Shown piece after piece: positions 26,877-36,009 of a DNA stretch of 48,997 bases. A model generated the notes under the pieces. It was not told the DNA's origin. It made no database searches and saw nothing but the letters and a program-made list of their open reading frames with translations. The translations under genes and the position numbers were made by a program. Positions within the stretch are counted from its first letter, which is position 1; each line of letters opens with the position of its first letter. Source of the stretch: Sedimentisphaerales bacterium (GTDB taxonomy: Bacteria > Planctomycetota > Phycisphaerae > Sedimentisphaerales > SM23-30); the NCBI GenBank assembly GCA_016930295.1, contig JAFGHE010000091.1, positions 1 to 48,997 of the forward strand, in the 5' to 3' direction.

Positions 26877-28721
26877 TTAATCACAGGCTCGCATATAATA
26901 ATAAATCCATTCACCCATAAGCATACATTCTCCTGGCCAATAAGGGTTGTTTTGACAGGAAGCTTTTCTGCTTCGGGGCATGCCAGTGCCTCTGACAAAT
27001 CCAGAGGTTGATAGTTCCGGTCCCATTCGGGTGAAGTATTCGGTATAGTATCCATAACATGTTTCATATATTGGTTCAGGACAAGCTTCAATTGTTGCTT
27101 CCTGTAGGAGTTCTGTACAGGAATAGCAACCGAAGTGGCAGTTTTCGCTTCCGGTTATGGTTTGAGTGGAGGAGTCATCGAGGGTGGTGATTTGGGCCGG
27201 CAGATTTAGTGGTTTGTTGTCGATAATAACGGCGGTACCTTGCCATAGTTGTTGGAATCTGTCGCAGCGGGTTTGATAGAGGATGCGGTCGCTGTTCAGG
27301 TCAATAATAAAGACATGGTTTTTGTCGATATTTCCGAGTACCACGAAATGTTGGTTGTCCGGCAGATACAGGATAATCTGATAATTTTTCTGGAGTGTTT
27401 TCAGGGTTTTCAGATTGGTTTGAACGGCCTGGCCATAGAGTCCGTATTCTTTGATAAAGCGAGTGAGTTGATAGAGGCTGGTTGTTTTTTGGGGATTATT
27501 CTCCACCAGCCGGGCCAGTTGTTCAGGATTGATACTGATGCCATATTGGTCGGCAATATGGCTCAGGACGGCGGTGGCGCAATTTTGGGGATACAGCTCG
27601 GTTTCGGATAAGATGGCCAGTCTTTCGTTCAGGAGATAGTCGGTGTCGATGGGCGCGGCTGCGGAGGAGTTCTCAGGATTCACATATTTGATGGATCGAT
27701 GATAGTCGCCAATGAAATGTTCGATGGAGGTGTCGGGCTCATAATCGACCTGGAATTCCGCCGGGAGCGGTGTCCGGCCTTTAATGGACTTTAAGGTCCA
27801 GTAGTCCGCGTTCAGAAGCCGGGGTGGCGCGTCGGTATTATCATATCGTTCCATTTCGATAGTACGGGGGACCCAGTCCGAACCGACTAATTGAAAATTA
27901 TCGTAGGTATGGATTATCAGGAAATTGTCTATTTTATTAAGAGCGTAATAGAGTACGGCATACTCTTTATCTGGATCCAGGACGAAAAACATTTCCGAGT
28001 CGTCGGGGTAGAGACAAGACAGATGGATTTCATGTTTGTCTTTTTCGACGATTTCTGTAGCCGACAGGTCCGCGGTAACGAGTTGGTTATACTCATATAT
28101 TCCGTATCCCCAGGGGATGACGCCGGCGGTCAAACAGCCGTTGACCACTACGGGAATATCCCGGGGTGGTTCGTTGACGGTCGCATGGTTGCCGGATTTG
28201 AAATAGGTGGTGTATTTGGCTCCATCCCAGGCAAATATCCGGGTCTGGTTTAATTTGGTATTGAAGTTTTCAATCATCATGTTGTTCGAATTTGTCCGGA
28301 CGGAGTCGCTACGTGAAATAATATCAATTTGCCAGAAGAACCGCCGGCCGTCGTATTTGATAATAACGTTCGATTGCATGGAATATTCGTTGGTTATCTT
28401 ATAGCGGACGTTCGCGGGAATGGCCTGGAATTTCAGGACTCGGAGTTTATCCGCTTTTTCCGGGGAATCGGCCTGGTTCAGGTAGTTCTGCTGTTCCAGA
28501 TGAATCTGAGCGTCAATTACATCAGGATCAGTGGTCAGGGGTGCTTTATATTCATCATGTTTGGCGGTAATGGTTCCGGCCGGGATCCAGGTCCGGCGGG
28601 GATGACTCGTAATGGTTTTCAGGATAGAATGAATTTCATCCGGTTCCAGTACTCGCTGAGCCAGGGTAATTTCCTGCGTTGTTAGCAGGATAACAAGAAG
28701 AAATGCTCCTTTGATTTTCAT
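26877..28721 (-). CDS. Secreted C39-peptidase-like protein with eight-cysteine C-terminal tail
   Basis: The 614-aa protein has a signal peptide (KIKGAFLLVILLTTQEITLAQ), an N-terminal domain of about 330 aa that I do not recognise, and a papain-fold C39-like domain at about 365-500: YPQNCATAVLSHIADQYGI (Cys381), NQHFVVLGNID (His458) and FIIDLNSD (Asp474) form a plausible triad. The Gln six residues before Cys in classical C39 enzymes is Glu here, and DCG is NCA, so activity is not certain. The last 90 residues carry eight cysteines (528, 532, 535, 547, 555, 589, 599, 613), an even number suited to disulfides outside the cytoplasm. It lies 49 nt downstream of the dockerin-like gene and is probably co-transcribed with it. 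Confidence 0.68.
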   Translation of the reverse strand: MKIKGAFLLVILLTTQEITLAQRVLEPDEIHSILKTITSHPRRTWIPAGTITAKHDEYKAPLTTDPDVIDAQIHLEQQNYLNQADSPEKADKLRVLKFQAIPANVRYKITNEYSMQSNVIIKYDGRRFFWQIDIISRSDSVRTNSNNMMIENFNTKLNQTRIFAWDGAKYTTYFKSGNHATVNEPPRDIPVVVNGCLTAGVIPWGYGIYEYNQLVTADLSATEIVEKDKHEIHLSCLYPDDSEMFFVLDPDKEYAVLYYALNKIDNFLIIHTYDNFQLVGSDWVPRTIEMERYDNTDAPPRLLNADYWTLKSIKGRTPLPAEFQVDYEPDTSIEHFIGDYHRSIKYVNPENSSAAAPIDTDYLLNERLAILSETELYPQNCATAVLSHIADQYGISINPEQLARLVENNPQKTTSLYQLTRFIKEYGLYGQAVQTNLKTLKTLQKNYQIILYLPDNQHFVVLGNIDKNHVFIIDLNSDRILYQTRCDRFQQLWQGTAVIIDNKPLNLPAQITTLDDSSTQTITGSENCHFGCYSCTELLQEATIEACPEPIYETCYGYYTEYFTRMGPELSTSGFVRGTGMPRSRKASCQNNPYWPGECMLMGEWIYYYMRACD

Positions 28722-28770
28722 GATCAGGTCTCTTTATGATGAACAGGGAAACATGATATTAGACTGTACG

Positions 28771-30147
28771 TTATACCGATTTATACGGATGGAACATGGA
28801 ATGGATATATTTTTTCCATTCATTTTCCGTAAGAATGTCTCTGATTTCGTCGTCCTCGGTCCATATTTCCTTCAGACGTTGGACTAATAGACAGGTATTC
28901 ACATTGATCAGGTTATAATGATACGTTTTAACAAGCTGTTGGTCTTCTTTCTGTTCCTGATGACAGGAGATGGAATTAGGATCGATTTGATGGATTGTCA
29001 TCTGATGTATCGTGCCGGTTGGATTGGTGCCGTTAAGATCGATCAGATCCAGGATCACATCGCCGGCTTTTTCACTCGAATAGTCAAAACCGGCCAGATG
29101 ACCGCTGGAGACAGGATTGTCTAGACTGGCTCCGATAAATTCGATACCCTCATATTGGACCGAACAGGGCCCCCAGTAATCGAAATAATTATCTCTGGGT
29201 TGTGCCAAAATACGCGCCGTTCCGGGTCCCGGCGGGTTATCGGCGTCGTACGGGCGGTTATCAATAGAGCCGTAGTTGGGATCGGAGATCAGAACGCCCA
29301 TATAAAACACCTGGATATCATTTTCGCTCTCGTTGACCATATCAACAAAGAGAGTGGTCGTTTCTCCAATGGAGAGGGTGATTTCAGAGTGACCATCACT
29401 ATCGAGGATATAGTAATTCAGATCAGGAACCGGCGCCGGTGGTTCGTTGGGTTCAGGTGTCTGAGGTGGTTCCGGAAGGGTGACGGCAGAGGCGCCCCAG
29501 AGCCAGTATTCAGAAAACAGGAACAGGTCATTCATTTCGATGATCCCGTTTAAGTCGAGATCGACCAATTCGCAGGCACTGTTTTCCCGGCAGTCCTGTT
29601 CGAGCCAGAAAGAGGTCATGATATAAAAATCCTCAAGGTTGACCAGATCGTTATTATTAAAATCGCGGCTGGGGGAATGGTGAAAGTAGATACAGGAGCG
29701 TGGTTCATCCCAGCTTTCGTTGTAATCGTAAAATCCTACATTTGGATCACCGATTCCTACGGCGTGGTAATCCACAATGAACCAATTGTCTGCCTGGGCG
29801 TTTTCATCGGTGTACATATCGATTCCCCATATCCAGGAGTCAAAGTATTCCCAGACGATTGCTTCATTGCCGGCGGCGTCAAAACGCGAGCCGGCCCAAT
29901 CCCCGGTGTTTGGGTCCCAGCCGCGTGCGTACACATTGGCCAGGTCTCTGTCTATCCCGGCTACGAAGAGTCCCCCATTCCAATAACCGTTATCATTGGA
30001 ACTTACTATTAAGGTTAAGGTGCTTCCTACCATTAGATCTCTCCCGTCAAAAGGCGTGCATCCGTCCGGTTCAAAAACTGAAACCATTACCTCTCCGGAT
30101 GCCAAAGTGATCAGGCAACATATCATTATTAAAGCTTTTGTCAGCAT
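28771..30147 (-). CDS. Secreted protein with central dockerin-like module
   Basis: The 458-aa protein starts at ATG 30147 behind AAAGGAGGAGG, a strong ribosome binding site, and has a signal peptide (KALIMICCLITLASGEV). A beta-rich domain (about 22-155) is followed by paired dockerin-like calcium loops, DFNNNDLVNLEDFYIMTSFWL and DLDLNGIIEMNDLFLFSEYWL, a Pro/Glu linker, and a second beta-rich domain (about 240-390) possibly of cohesin or Ig type. The last 60 residues are charged and helical. Unusually, the dockerin-like part is internal rather than C-terminal. It heads the minus-strand run with the C39-like and prepilin genes. Function unknown; surface attachment is a guess. Confidence 0.68.
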   Translation of the reverse strand: MLTKALIMICCLITLASGEVMVSVFEPDGCTPFDGRDLMVGSTLTLIVSSNDNGYWNGGLFVAGIDRDLANVYARGWDPNTGDWAGSRFDAAGNEAIVWEYFDSWIWGIDMYTDENAQADNWFIVDYHAVGIGDPNVGFYDYNESWDEPRSCIYFHHSPSRDFNNNDLVNLEDFYIMTSFWLEQDCRENSACELVDLDLNGIIEMNDLFLFSEYWLWGASAVTLPEPPQTPEPNEPPAPVPDLNYYILDSDGHSEITLSIGETTTLFVDMVNESENDIQVFYMGVLISDPNYGSIDNRPYDADNPPGPGTARILAQPRDNYFDYWGPCSVQYEGIEFIGASLDNPVSSGHLAGFDYSSEKAGDVILDLIDLNGTNPTGTIHQMTIHQIDPNSISCHQEQKEDQQLVKTYHYNLINVNTCLLVQRLKEIWTEDDEIRDILTENEWKKYIHSMFHPYKSV

Positions 30148-30770
30148 GGCGGACCTCCTCCTTTGTTATCGTCAATAAATCGGTGCAATTTTTTTCCATC
30201 AGCGCGTAGTTTTCCTGCTGAATCACTGCCGATAATCGTCAGGAAGAGTGACAACGAAAAAAAATGACGTAATTTTACTGTTAATGTGAAAATGTACTAA
30301 TTGTAACGCTATATAGTTTTCCTTTTCCGTCTAATAAGCGTTTCTGAGTCGAGACATGTTGATTGAAAAAATGATAAATATTTCAATTTTAAATCAGAAT
30401 TCAAACTAAGTTATTATTATGATTATAGATAATAGGACTTAAAATAATTTTCGACAGGAACGGCAGGAGTATTCCCGGGGAGCTGGAAGTAGGGATTATG
30501 TCGAATGTATCGATTATACTTTTTATTGATATATACGAGGGATAGACTAATCAATAATGGCCTGCCATGAAGAATTTATATATAGATCATTCCAAAAGCT
30601 ATCCGATAATTATATATGGATACTTAAATTGACCTGTTTTCAATCTTAAATAAAAGTAAACAAATAATTACTAATATTTATCGACTACCATCCTTAATAT
30701 ATAAGATCTTGTTATCGCCCGGCATTTGACTTTGGCGGACTCCCTTTCCGGAAGCTTTTGGTTTTAAGCT

Positions 30771-30807
30771 CAGGATTGAGGAGAGTCTTACGTAAGAAGG
30801 AATCCTG
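30771..30807. repeat. Nested inverted repeat
   Basis: CAGGATT (30771-30777) pairs with AATCCTG (30801-30807), and inside lies the perfect palindrome TCTTACGTAAGA (30786-30797). There is no T-run, so it is not a terminator. It could be an operator or part of a structured RNA. Confidence 0.45.
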
Positions 30808-31020
30808 AAGAACTAGAACAGAACCAAAGAGAACAAAAAATTAAAATCGAAAGAGGAATTTCGTCGAAGTGGCTTTAAGTGTCTGTAAAACAAGTAATTA
30901 TATGAATACGAGTTTTTTGCTATTTTACAAAAAAGTAATCAACATTTTGAATGTCAGCAACGCCTATAGAAATAGAGTGGCCGATATGTTCTGCAAGATG
31001 GGGCAGAGGTATATTTCTAT

Positions 31021-31054
31021 ACTGGCGTTGTTCCTGCATAAGGACAACGCCAGT
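31021..31054. repeat. Long hairpin (14-bp stem, one bulge)
   Basis: ACTGGCGTTGTTCCT pairs with AGGACAACGCCAGT around the loop GCATA, with one bulged T. It is followed by TCAATTGG rather than a T-run. It is unlike the MITE ends in this window. Confidence 0.6.
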
Positions 31055-31379
31055 TCAATTGGCATAGAGCTGGATACTGATATGTAATCACCAGGAAACC
31101 ACTGGAACATAAGCGATTTTAATTTAAGGAGTTACATATATATCTATGAATCATGGATTTAATAGTAAGCCCTGCGGGATTACATTTTATCCGAAACCAG
31201 AGTATCAACGAGGATTTTACTGAGTAATTTACGGACACTCTGAGAATGAAAATAGTAGGAATCCATACAATGAGTGAGAGAGATTTCGCCGTATCGCCGA
31301 TATAGACCCACCCGATATATTTAATGGAGAGATTGTTTGATATAAGTTTGTTTTATTTACAGGATGGTAGAGAAAACTA

Positions 31380-32804
31380 ATGAATGATTCAATGAACAGC
31401 AATAGCAATGGCAACCCAGATGTGGATCATATGAGTAAGATAGCCTGTCAGTATGCGGGTTATTTGCCGATACCACTGCGTGATGTACCGCCCCAGTCCC
31501 TGGCGGCATTAAAAGTGTATCTTCTGATTGATCAGAAGTATCAGTTATATCGTAATACGTTTTTGCATTTTGAGCAAAAGGATTATGATAGGCTGCTGGA
31601 ATCGGGTGTGGATTATGTCTATATACCCGTGGATGACCATGAGCAGTATTTCCGGACTGTAGAAGAACATCTGGAGACCATTATTTCGAATCCCCAGACT
31701 CAGGTTGAGCAAAAGGCTAAAATTCTCTATTCCACCAGTATGGAACTGGCGAATCACCTGTTAAAGGAACCGCCGGGAAAAGGGGAGGTTGACCGGGCCA
31801 CCAAAGTATCGCGGGCCACGGTTAAATTAATACTGCAGAATAACAAGTCATTTAATAATCTTTTTAAGGTATCCAATCATGATTTTTATACCGCGACGCA
31901 TCTGGTCAATGTCTGCACGAATGTGATTGGCCTGGCCCAGCGGACCGGAATTGTTGATTCCAAGTCATTGAACAGGATAGGGACGGGGGGGCTTCTTCAT
32001 GATGTGGGAAAAATATTCATTCCTACTGAAATTCTGAATTCACCGAAGACGTTAACCTCGGAGCAGCATACCTTAGTGAGGTCCCATGTTGATCGTGGTT
32101 GTGAGCATCTCTCTCGGGTGGACGATTTTCCTGATGAGGTAATGGATGTGGTATCACAACATCATGAGAGGATGGACGGTTCCGGTTATCCCCGGGGGCT
32201 CAAGGGTGATAAAATCTCGATTTATGGGCGTCTGGCCGGCATTGTCGATACATTTGAGGCTATGACATCAGTCCGGCCTTATCGTAAGGAGGTGTATTCG
32301 TTCAGTGATGCCATGCAGCAGCTCGAAGATGAATCACCGGACAAATATGATACGGATATAGTCCGGGTCTTTAATCGGCTGATGGATCAGCAATTCAGTA
32401 GCCGTCAGGCGGGCAGTGACGGCAGTCAGGAGGACTACCTTTATAACGGCGCTGAAGGCACATCCAAAGCCAGGAAGGACGAATACCCCCAATATCATTT
32501 TCGTTTAAAAGCCAAATTACGAAACATTAATTATCAAGACCAGAATTTCACGTTTGAGCCTTCCCGGGAGATTGTTTTGCATACCATCTCCAGATCGGAG
32601 CTCGAATTATTAAGCCCGCATCCTATTGTCAAAGGTCAGAATATCTGTGTCACGGTAGCGCGGGGCAAGCCGTTGAAAACATTTAACCTTATTGCCCAGG
32701 TTAAATGCTGTATGGATCACACGAACGGCTGGTATACCGTAAAGGCCAGGTTCCATAAGCTCCAGACGGATGAATTAATCAACGATATCAAGGAAATATC
32801 ATAG
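31380..32804 (+). CDS. HD-GYP phosphodiesterase with degenerate PilZ-like C-terminus
   Basis: The 474-aa protein is a full-length paralog of the protein at 7370-8803, with near-identical blocks throughout (ACQYAGYLPIPLRDVPPQSLA, LYSTSMELA). The HD-GYP residues are intact: HDFYTATHLVN, LLHDVGKIFIP, RSHVDRG, QHHERMDGSGYP, GIVDTFEAMTSVRPYR. The C-terminal 100 residues align with the PilZ domain of the paralog, but the RxxxR is gone (RKDEYPQYHFR) and NxSxxG has become TISRSE, so c-di-GMP binding there is probably lost. It converges with the hybrid kinase gene (50 nt). A 1.2-kb upstream region is unusual. The ATG at 31380 has a weak purine-rich site (AGAGAAAAC). Confidence 0.88.
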   Translation: MNDSMNSNSNGNPDVDHMSKIACQYAGYLPIPLRDVPPQSLAALKVYLLIDQKYQLYRNTFLHFEQKDYDRLLESGVDYVYIPVDDHEQYFRTVEEHLETIISNPQTQVEQKAKILYSTSMELANHLLKEPPGKGEVDRATKVSRATVKLILQNNKSFNNLFKVSNHDFYTATHLVNVCTNVIGLAQRTGIVDSKSLNRIGTGGLLHDVGKIFIPTEILNSPKTLTSEQHTLVRSHVDRGCEHLSRVDDFPDEVMDVVSQHHERMDGSGYPRGLKGDKISIYGRLAGIVDTFEAMTSVRPYRKEVYSFSDAMQQLEDESPDKYDTDIVRVFNRLMDQQFSSRQAGSDGSQEDYLYNGAEGTSKARKDEYPQYHFRLKAKLRNINYQDQNFTFEPSREIVLHTISRSELELLSPHPIVKGQNICVTVARGKPLKTFNLIAQVKCCMDHTNGWYTVKARFHKLQTDELINDIKEIS

Positions 32805-32854
32805 AAACAGGAATGGCGTATCGTTCAATCGCGGCAAGGAGCCGGGCGGCAGGA

Positions 32855-34891
32855 TTACAAGGTAATGGAGACGGTGAGGAATTTTTTAAATATAGTAAAC
32901 ATGTCTTTTTTGTTGAGAGGTTTAGAGAGGTAATCATCGCATCCCGTCTCAATACATTTTTCCCTGTCTCCCTTCATAGCGCTTCCTGTTAAGGCGATAA
33001 TAGGAAGTTGGATGCCCGCCTCACGTAAATATTTTGTCACATCATAGCCGTTCATTCTGGGCATTTGCATATCCATGAGAATCAGGTCAAACGATTGAAT
33101 GGAATCCAGTAATTGAATAACTTCTGAGCCGTCGTTTACGAGGGTGGTTTTCAGGCCGGCTTTTTTTAGGATTAAATCAATTAATTTTTGATTGGTCAAA
33201 TTATCTTCCGCCACGAGTATATGTCCCTGAAATTTGAGATTATCATCGTTGTCGGAAAGAGTAAGGCGTGTCTGGATTTGTTTTTCGCCCAATAAGGGAG
33301 TTGATTCCCCGATATCGATATTGGCAGGTATGAGCAGGGTAAAGGTTGATCCGGAACCCACCTGGCTTGTCACGGTAATGGAGCCGCGCATGATTTCGGT
33401 AATACTCTGCGTAATTGCCAGGCCGAGTCCTGTTCCGCCGTAATGTCGGGTAGTGCTGCCGTCTGCCTGCTGAAAGGCCTGAAAGATGTCGGTGAATTTA
33501 TTCTGCGGAATGCCGATTCCCGTATCCTCTATATCAAAACGTATATAGTATTTGTTATTTTTATATTCCAGGGAAACAATGACATGGATATGACCCTGTT
33601 TCGTGAATTTTATGGCGTTTCCGACGAGATTGATAAGGATTTGCTTAAGACGGGTCGGGTCGGTTTTAATTATTTCAGGTAATTTGGTTCTATGCAGGAT
33701 TTTGAATTCCAGGTCTTTTTCCCGCGCGCCGCCGGCCATCAGGGATTCGAGGTTGTTGAGTATCTCTTCCAGGCTGCAGGCGATGGTTTCGACCTGGAGT
33801 TTTCCCGCATCGATTTTGGAGAGATCAAGGATGTCATTGACCAGAGTTAACAGGCTCTTGCAGGCCCCGTCAATGGTATATACATAATCCCTTTGTGTGA
33901 AGGTAAGTTTTTCGTGTTTTAATAATTCACAAAATCCTATGATGGCATTCATAGGAGTACGGATCTCATGGCTGATATTGGCCAGAAATTCATTTTTCAG
34001 CCTGTTGGCCTCTTCCGCTTTCTCTTTGGCCAGGCGCAGGTTCAGTTCCGCTGTTTTCCACAGGGTAATATTTTTATCAACTCCTCGATACCCTTTAAAT
34101 TCGCCTTTCTGGATGATGGGAAATCCGTTTTTCAGCACGCAGGCCAGGCTGTTGTCCTTCCGGACAACCCAGTTTTCGATATCCACCATACGTTCATTTT
34201 GATCAAATATCGAGTTAAAGGTATCGGATATTTTTTCGGCTTCTTCTTTCGTCATAAAGTCATACAGTGTTTTTCCGATAACATCCGAGGCATCATAGCC
34301 GAGAAAGTTTTTGATGGATTCGGAAACATAGGTATATCGACCTTCGGTATCGAGTTCCCATATCCAGTCTTCACTGCAGAGAACAATGTCACTGAGTCTT
34401 TGATTGACTTTTTCCAGTGATTCATTCTGCAGGCAGGCCAGGCATGCACGGGCCAGTTTAACATTTAGCGGGATAAGAGATTTGACGATATAGGGATCCA
34501 GGTCCTCGTTGTTTTTAATGATGAAGATAAGTCCGAAATCCGGCAGTTCCATCAGGTGGTAATGGTTATTATCCTCAGTGCAGCCGTGGAGCGGCAGGTT
34601 TTGGATAAAATCGGGTAATGGATTGTCCTGGCGGCATGGAGGTATCAACGTCGCGATTGCCTGATAATATTTGCGCTGGTAAAGTGAGCGAGGTATGGAG
34701 TAAATGGGTTCGTAGTGATAATTGTTGTTCTGATCGTTTTTTAAGATTAAAATGCCGCCGGCAGAGCAATTGAGTTTTCTCAGATACGTGGATAAGCATT
34801 CTTTTAACATATTGCGCAGATCGAGACTGTTGCCAATGGACATGGCGATCTCGTAAAATATTAATTGAATTTGCTCTGCTGATAGCTGCAT
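32855..34891 (-). CDS. Hybrid sensor histidine kinase (PAS-HisKA-HATPase-REC)
   Basis: The 678-aa protein has an N-terminal region of about 160 aa (possibly GAF-like), a PAS domain (about 185-290, EDWIWELDTEGRYTYVSESI), a HisKA domain with the phospho-acceptor His in FLANISHEIRTPMNAI, and HATPase motifs NLVGNAIKFT (N), DTGIGI (G1) and GGTGLGL (G2). It ends in a receiver domain with LVAEDN, the acceptor Asp in LILMDMQMPRMNG, and the Lys in YLSKPL. No transmembrane segment is visible, so it is probably cytoplasmic. Its ATG overlaps the TAA of the FIST gene, so the two are translationally coupled and the FIST protein is likely its input partner. Confidence 0.92.
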   Translation of the reverse strand: MQLSAEQIQLIFYEIAMSIGNSLDLRNMLKECLSTYLRKLNCSAGGILILKNDQNNNYHYEPIYSIPRSLYQRKYYQAIATLIPPCRQDNPLPDFIQNLPLHGCTEDNNHYHLMELPDFGLIFIIKNNEDLDPYIVKSLIPLNVKLARACLACLQNESLEKVNQRLSDIVLCSEDWIWELDTEGRYTYVSESIKNFLGYDASDVIGKTLYDFMTKEEAEKISDTFNSIFDQNERMVDIENWVVRKDNSLACVLKNGFPIIQKGEFKGYRGVDKNITLWKTAELNLRLAKEKAEEANRLKNEFLANISHEIRTPMNAIIGFCELLKHEKLTFTQRDYVYTIDGACKSLLTLVNDILDLSKIDAGKLQVETIACSLEEILNNLESLMAGGAREKDLEFKILHRTKLPEIIKTDPTRLKQILINLVGNAIKFTKQGHIHVIVSLEYKNNKYYIRFDIEDTGIGIPQNKFTDIFQAFQQADGSTTRHYGGTGLGLAITQSITEIMRGSITVTSQVGSGSTFTLLIPANIDIGESTPLLGEKQIQTRLTLSDNDDNLKFQGHILVAEDNLTNQKLIDLILKKAGLKTTLVNDGSEVIQLLDSIQSFDLILMDMQMPRMNGYDVTKYLREAGIQLPIIALTGSAMKGDREKCIETGCDDYLSKPLNKKDMFTIFKKFLTVSITL

Positions 34892-36009
34892 TATTCTGCC
34901 AGTACTCCGACGACCGATGTCTTGTTATAGAACTCCAGATAATCTTTTTGGCTGTTGGCGATTTCGCCGATGGTCAGGGCGCCGATAAGAGGGATATCGT
35001 TATGGGACACCGCCTCCAGTTCGCGAATAAACTCATCTCCCAGGAAGAGAACCCGGGAAATACAGTCGATAAACAGGATGGTTTTTTTCTCACACTCGGT
35101 ATTAAAGGTATTCTCACTGAGGGTGAGTGCGGTATGGGCCGCATTGACCAGGGAATCGACATCACCGGTAAGAATATGAACATAAGATTCCTGAGGTACT
35201 TCTCCCACGCAGACCAGAGAATCATTTTCGCCGGCCATTAAAGGATCACGTACGATTTTTTCGGTTCCCAGTTTGTTAATGCCGAAGGGATAACTCTTGG
35301 CGATATCAAAAAAGTTGTCATCCGTAAACGTCATTTGAGAATGTTGTTCGACTACTTCGCGATAGACCTGGAAAGCCGGTTTCCAGTCCAGGGTTTGAAT
35401 GATATTCTGGTCAGACTCAGTTACTTTATAGGGACCTGCCACTTCGTTCCAGCCATGACAGACCCCCACACCACTTTCCATATTCAGCATGATTAAAATC
35501 ATGCTATCCTGAATGAGTCCTTCGTTGGTAAACAGGCATGGTTTTTGTTTGAGGCTCAGGGAGCCGGCGCCGCCGCCGATGTAATTAAACTCCAGGCCAA
35601 ACACATTGAAGAGGCTGTCAATGACGGCGCCGATTCGTTTGGCGAATCCATCCACAAAGACCAACATGGTTTTGGTGTCACCGGTAGAGAGGCTTTCATC
35701 GATTTGCGATTCATAGTCAATCTCCATATCACTTAAACGGGATATGGTCTGTACCTGTGCGTCTTCAAATAAGCCGGCGACAATACATCCTTTGGACAAT
35801 TTATCTTTGCCATAGATGATTTCCGGAAAGATTCCGCCAAAGATTGGTTTTGACAGGCTTTTTAATTTTTGATTGACATTATCGGGTGTAAAGCCGTTTT
35901 CATCACAGGCCAGCACCAAGATGGATCGAACGTCATCATTGTGTGACATCGTGTCAATTAATTCGTTAAATTGCTCAACAGTTCCGGTTTTATCTGCTTT
36001 TATAATCAT
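34891..36009 (-). CDS. FIST domain sensor protein
   Basis: The 372-aa protein has the FIST_N and FIST_C layout: an N-terminal half with FGGIFPEIIYG, GCIVAGLF and FVDGFAKRIGAVIDSLF then YIGGGAGSLS, and a C-terminal half with CHGWNEVAGPYKVTES, DNFFDIAKSYPFGI and a final IGALTIGEIANSQ. The start follows AAAGGGGAAAAGTTACA, a good ribosome binding site. FIST proteins are small-ligand sensors; NosP proteins of this family bind haem and nitric oxide and control a partner histidine kinase. The one-base overlap with the downstream hybrid kinase supports the same arrangement. The ligand here is not known. Confidence 0.87.
   Translation of the reverse strand: MIIKADKTGTVEQFNELIDTMSHNDDVRSILVLACDENGFTPDNVNQKLKSLSKPIFGGIFPEIIYGKDKLSKGCIVAGLFEDAQVQTISRLSDMEIDYESQIDESLSTGDTKTMLVFVDGFAKRIGAVIDSLFNVFGLEFNYIGGGAGSLSLKQKPCLFTNEGLIQDSMILIMLNMESGVGVCHGWNEVAGPYKVTESDQNIIQTLDWKPAFQVYREVVEQHSQMTFTDDNFFDIAKSYPFGINKLGTEKIVRDPLMAGENDSLVCVGEVPQESYVHILTGDVDSLVNAAHTALTLSENTFNTECEKKTILFIDCISRVLFLGDEFIRELEAVSHNDIPLIGALTIGEIANSQKDYLEFYNKTSVVGVLAE

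Larger units (their letters stand above)
30148..31379. other. Long AT-rich region without a convincing gene
   Basis: This 1.2-kb stretch separates the divergent secreted-protein operon and HD-GYP gene. The only longer ORF (30869-31087, 72 aa) has no ribosome binding site or family features. Two structured parts are listed separately (30771-30807 and 31021-31054). A non-coding RNA or decayed gene is possible; I found no match to a riboswitch I know. Confidence 0.5.

Noticed and set aside
30869-31087. 72-aa ORF in the gene-poor region
   Set aside because: No ribosome binding site, odd composition, and it contains a 34-nt hairpin; more likely non-coding.
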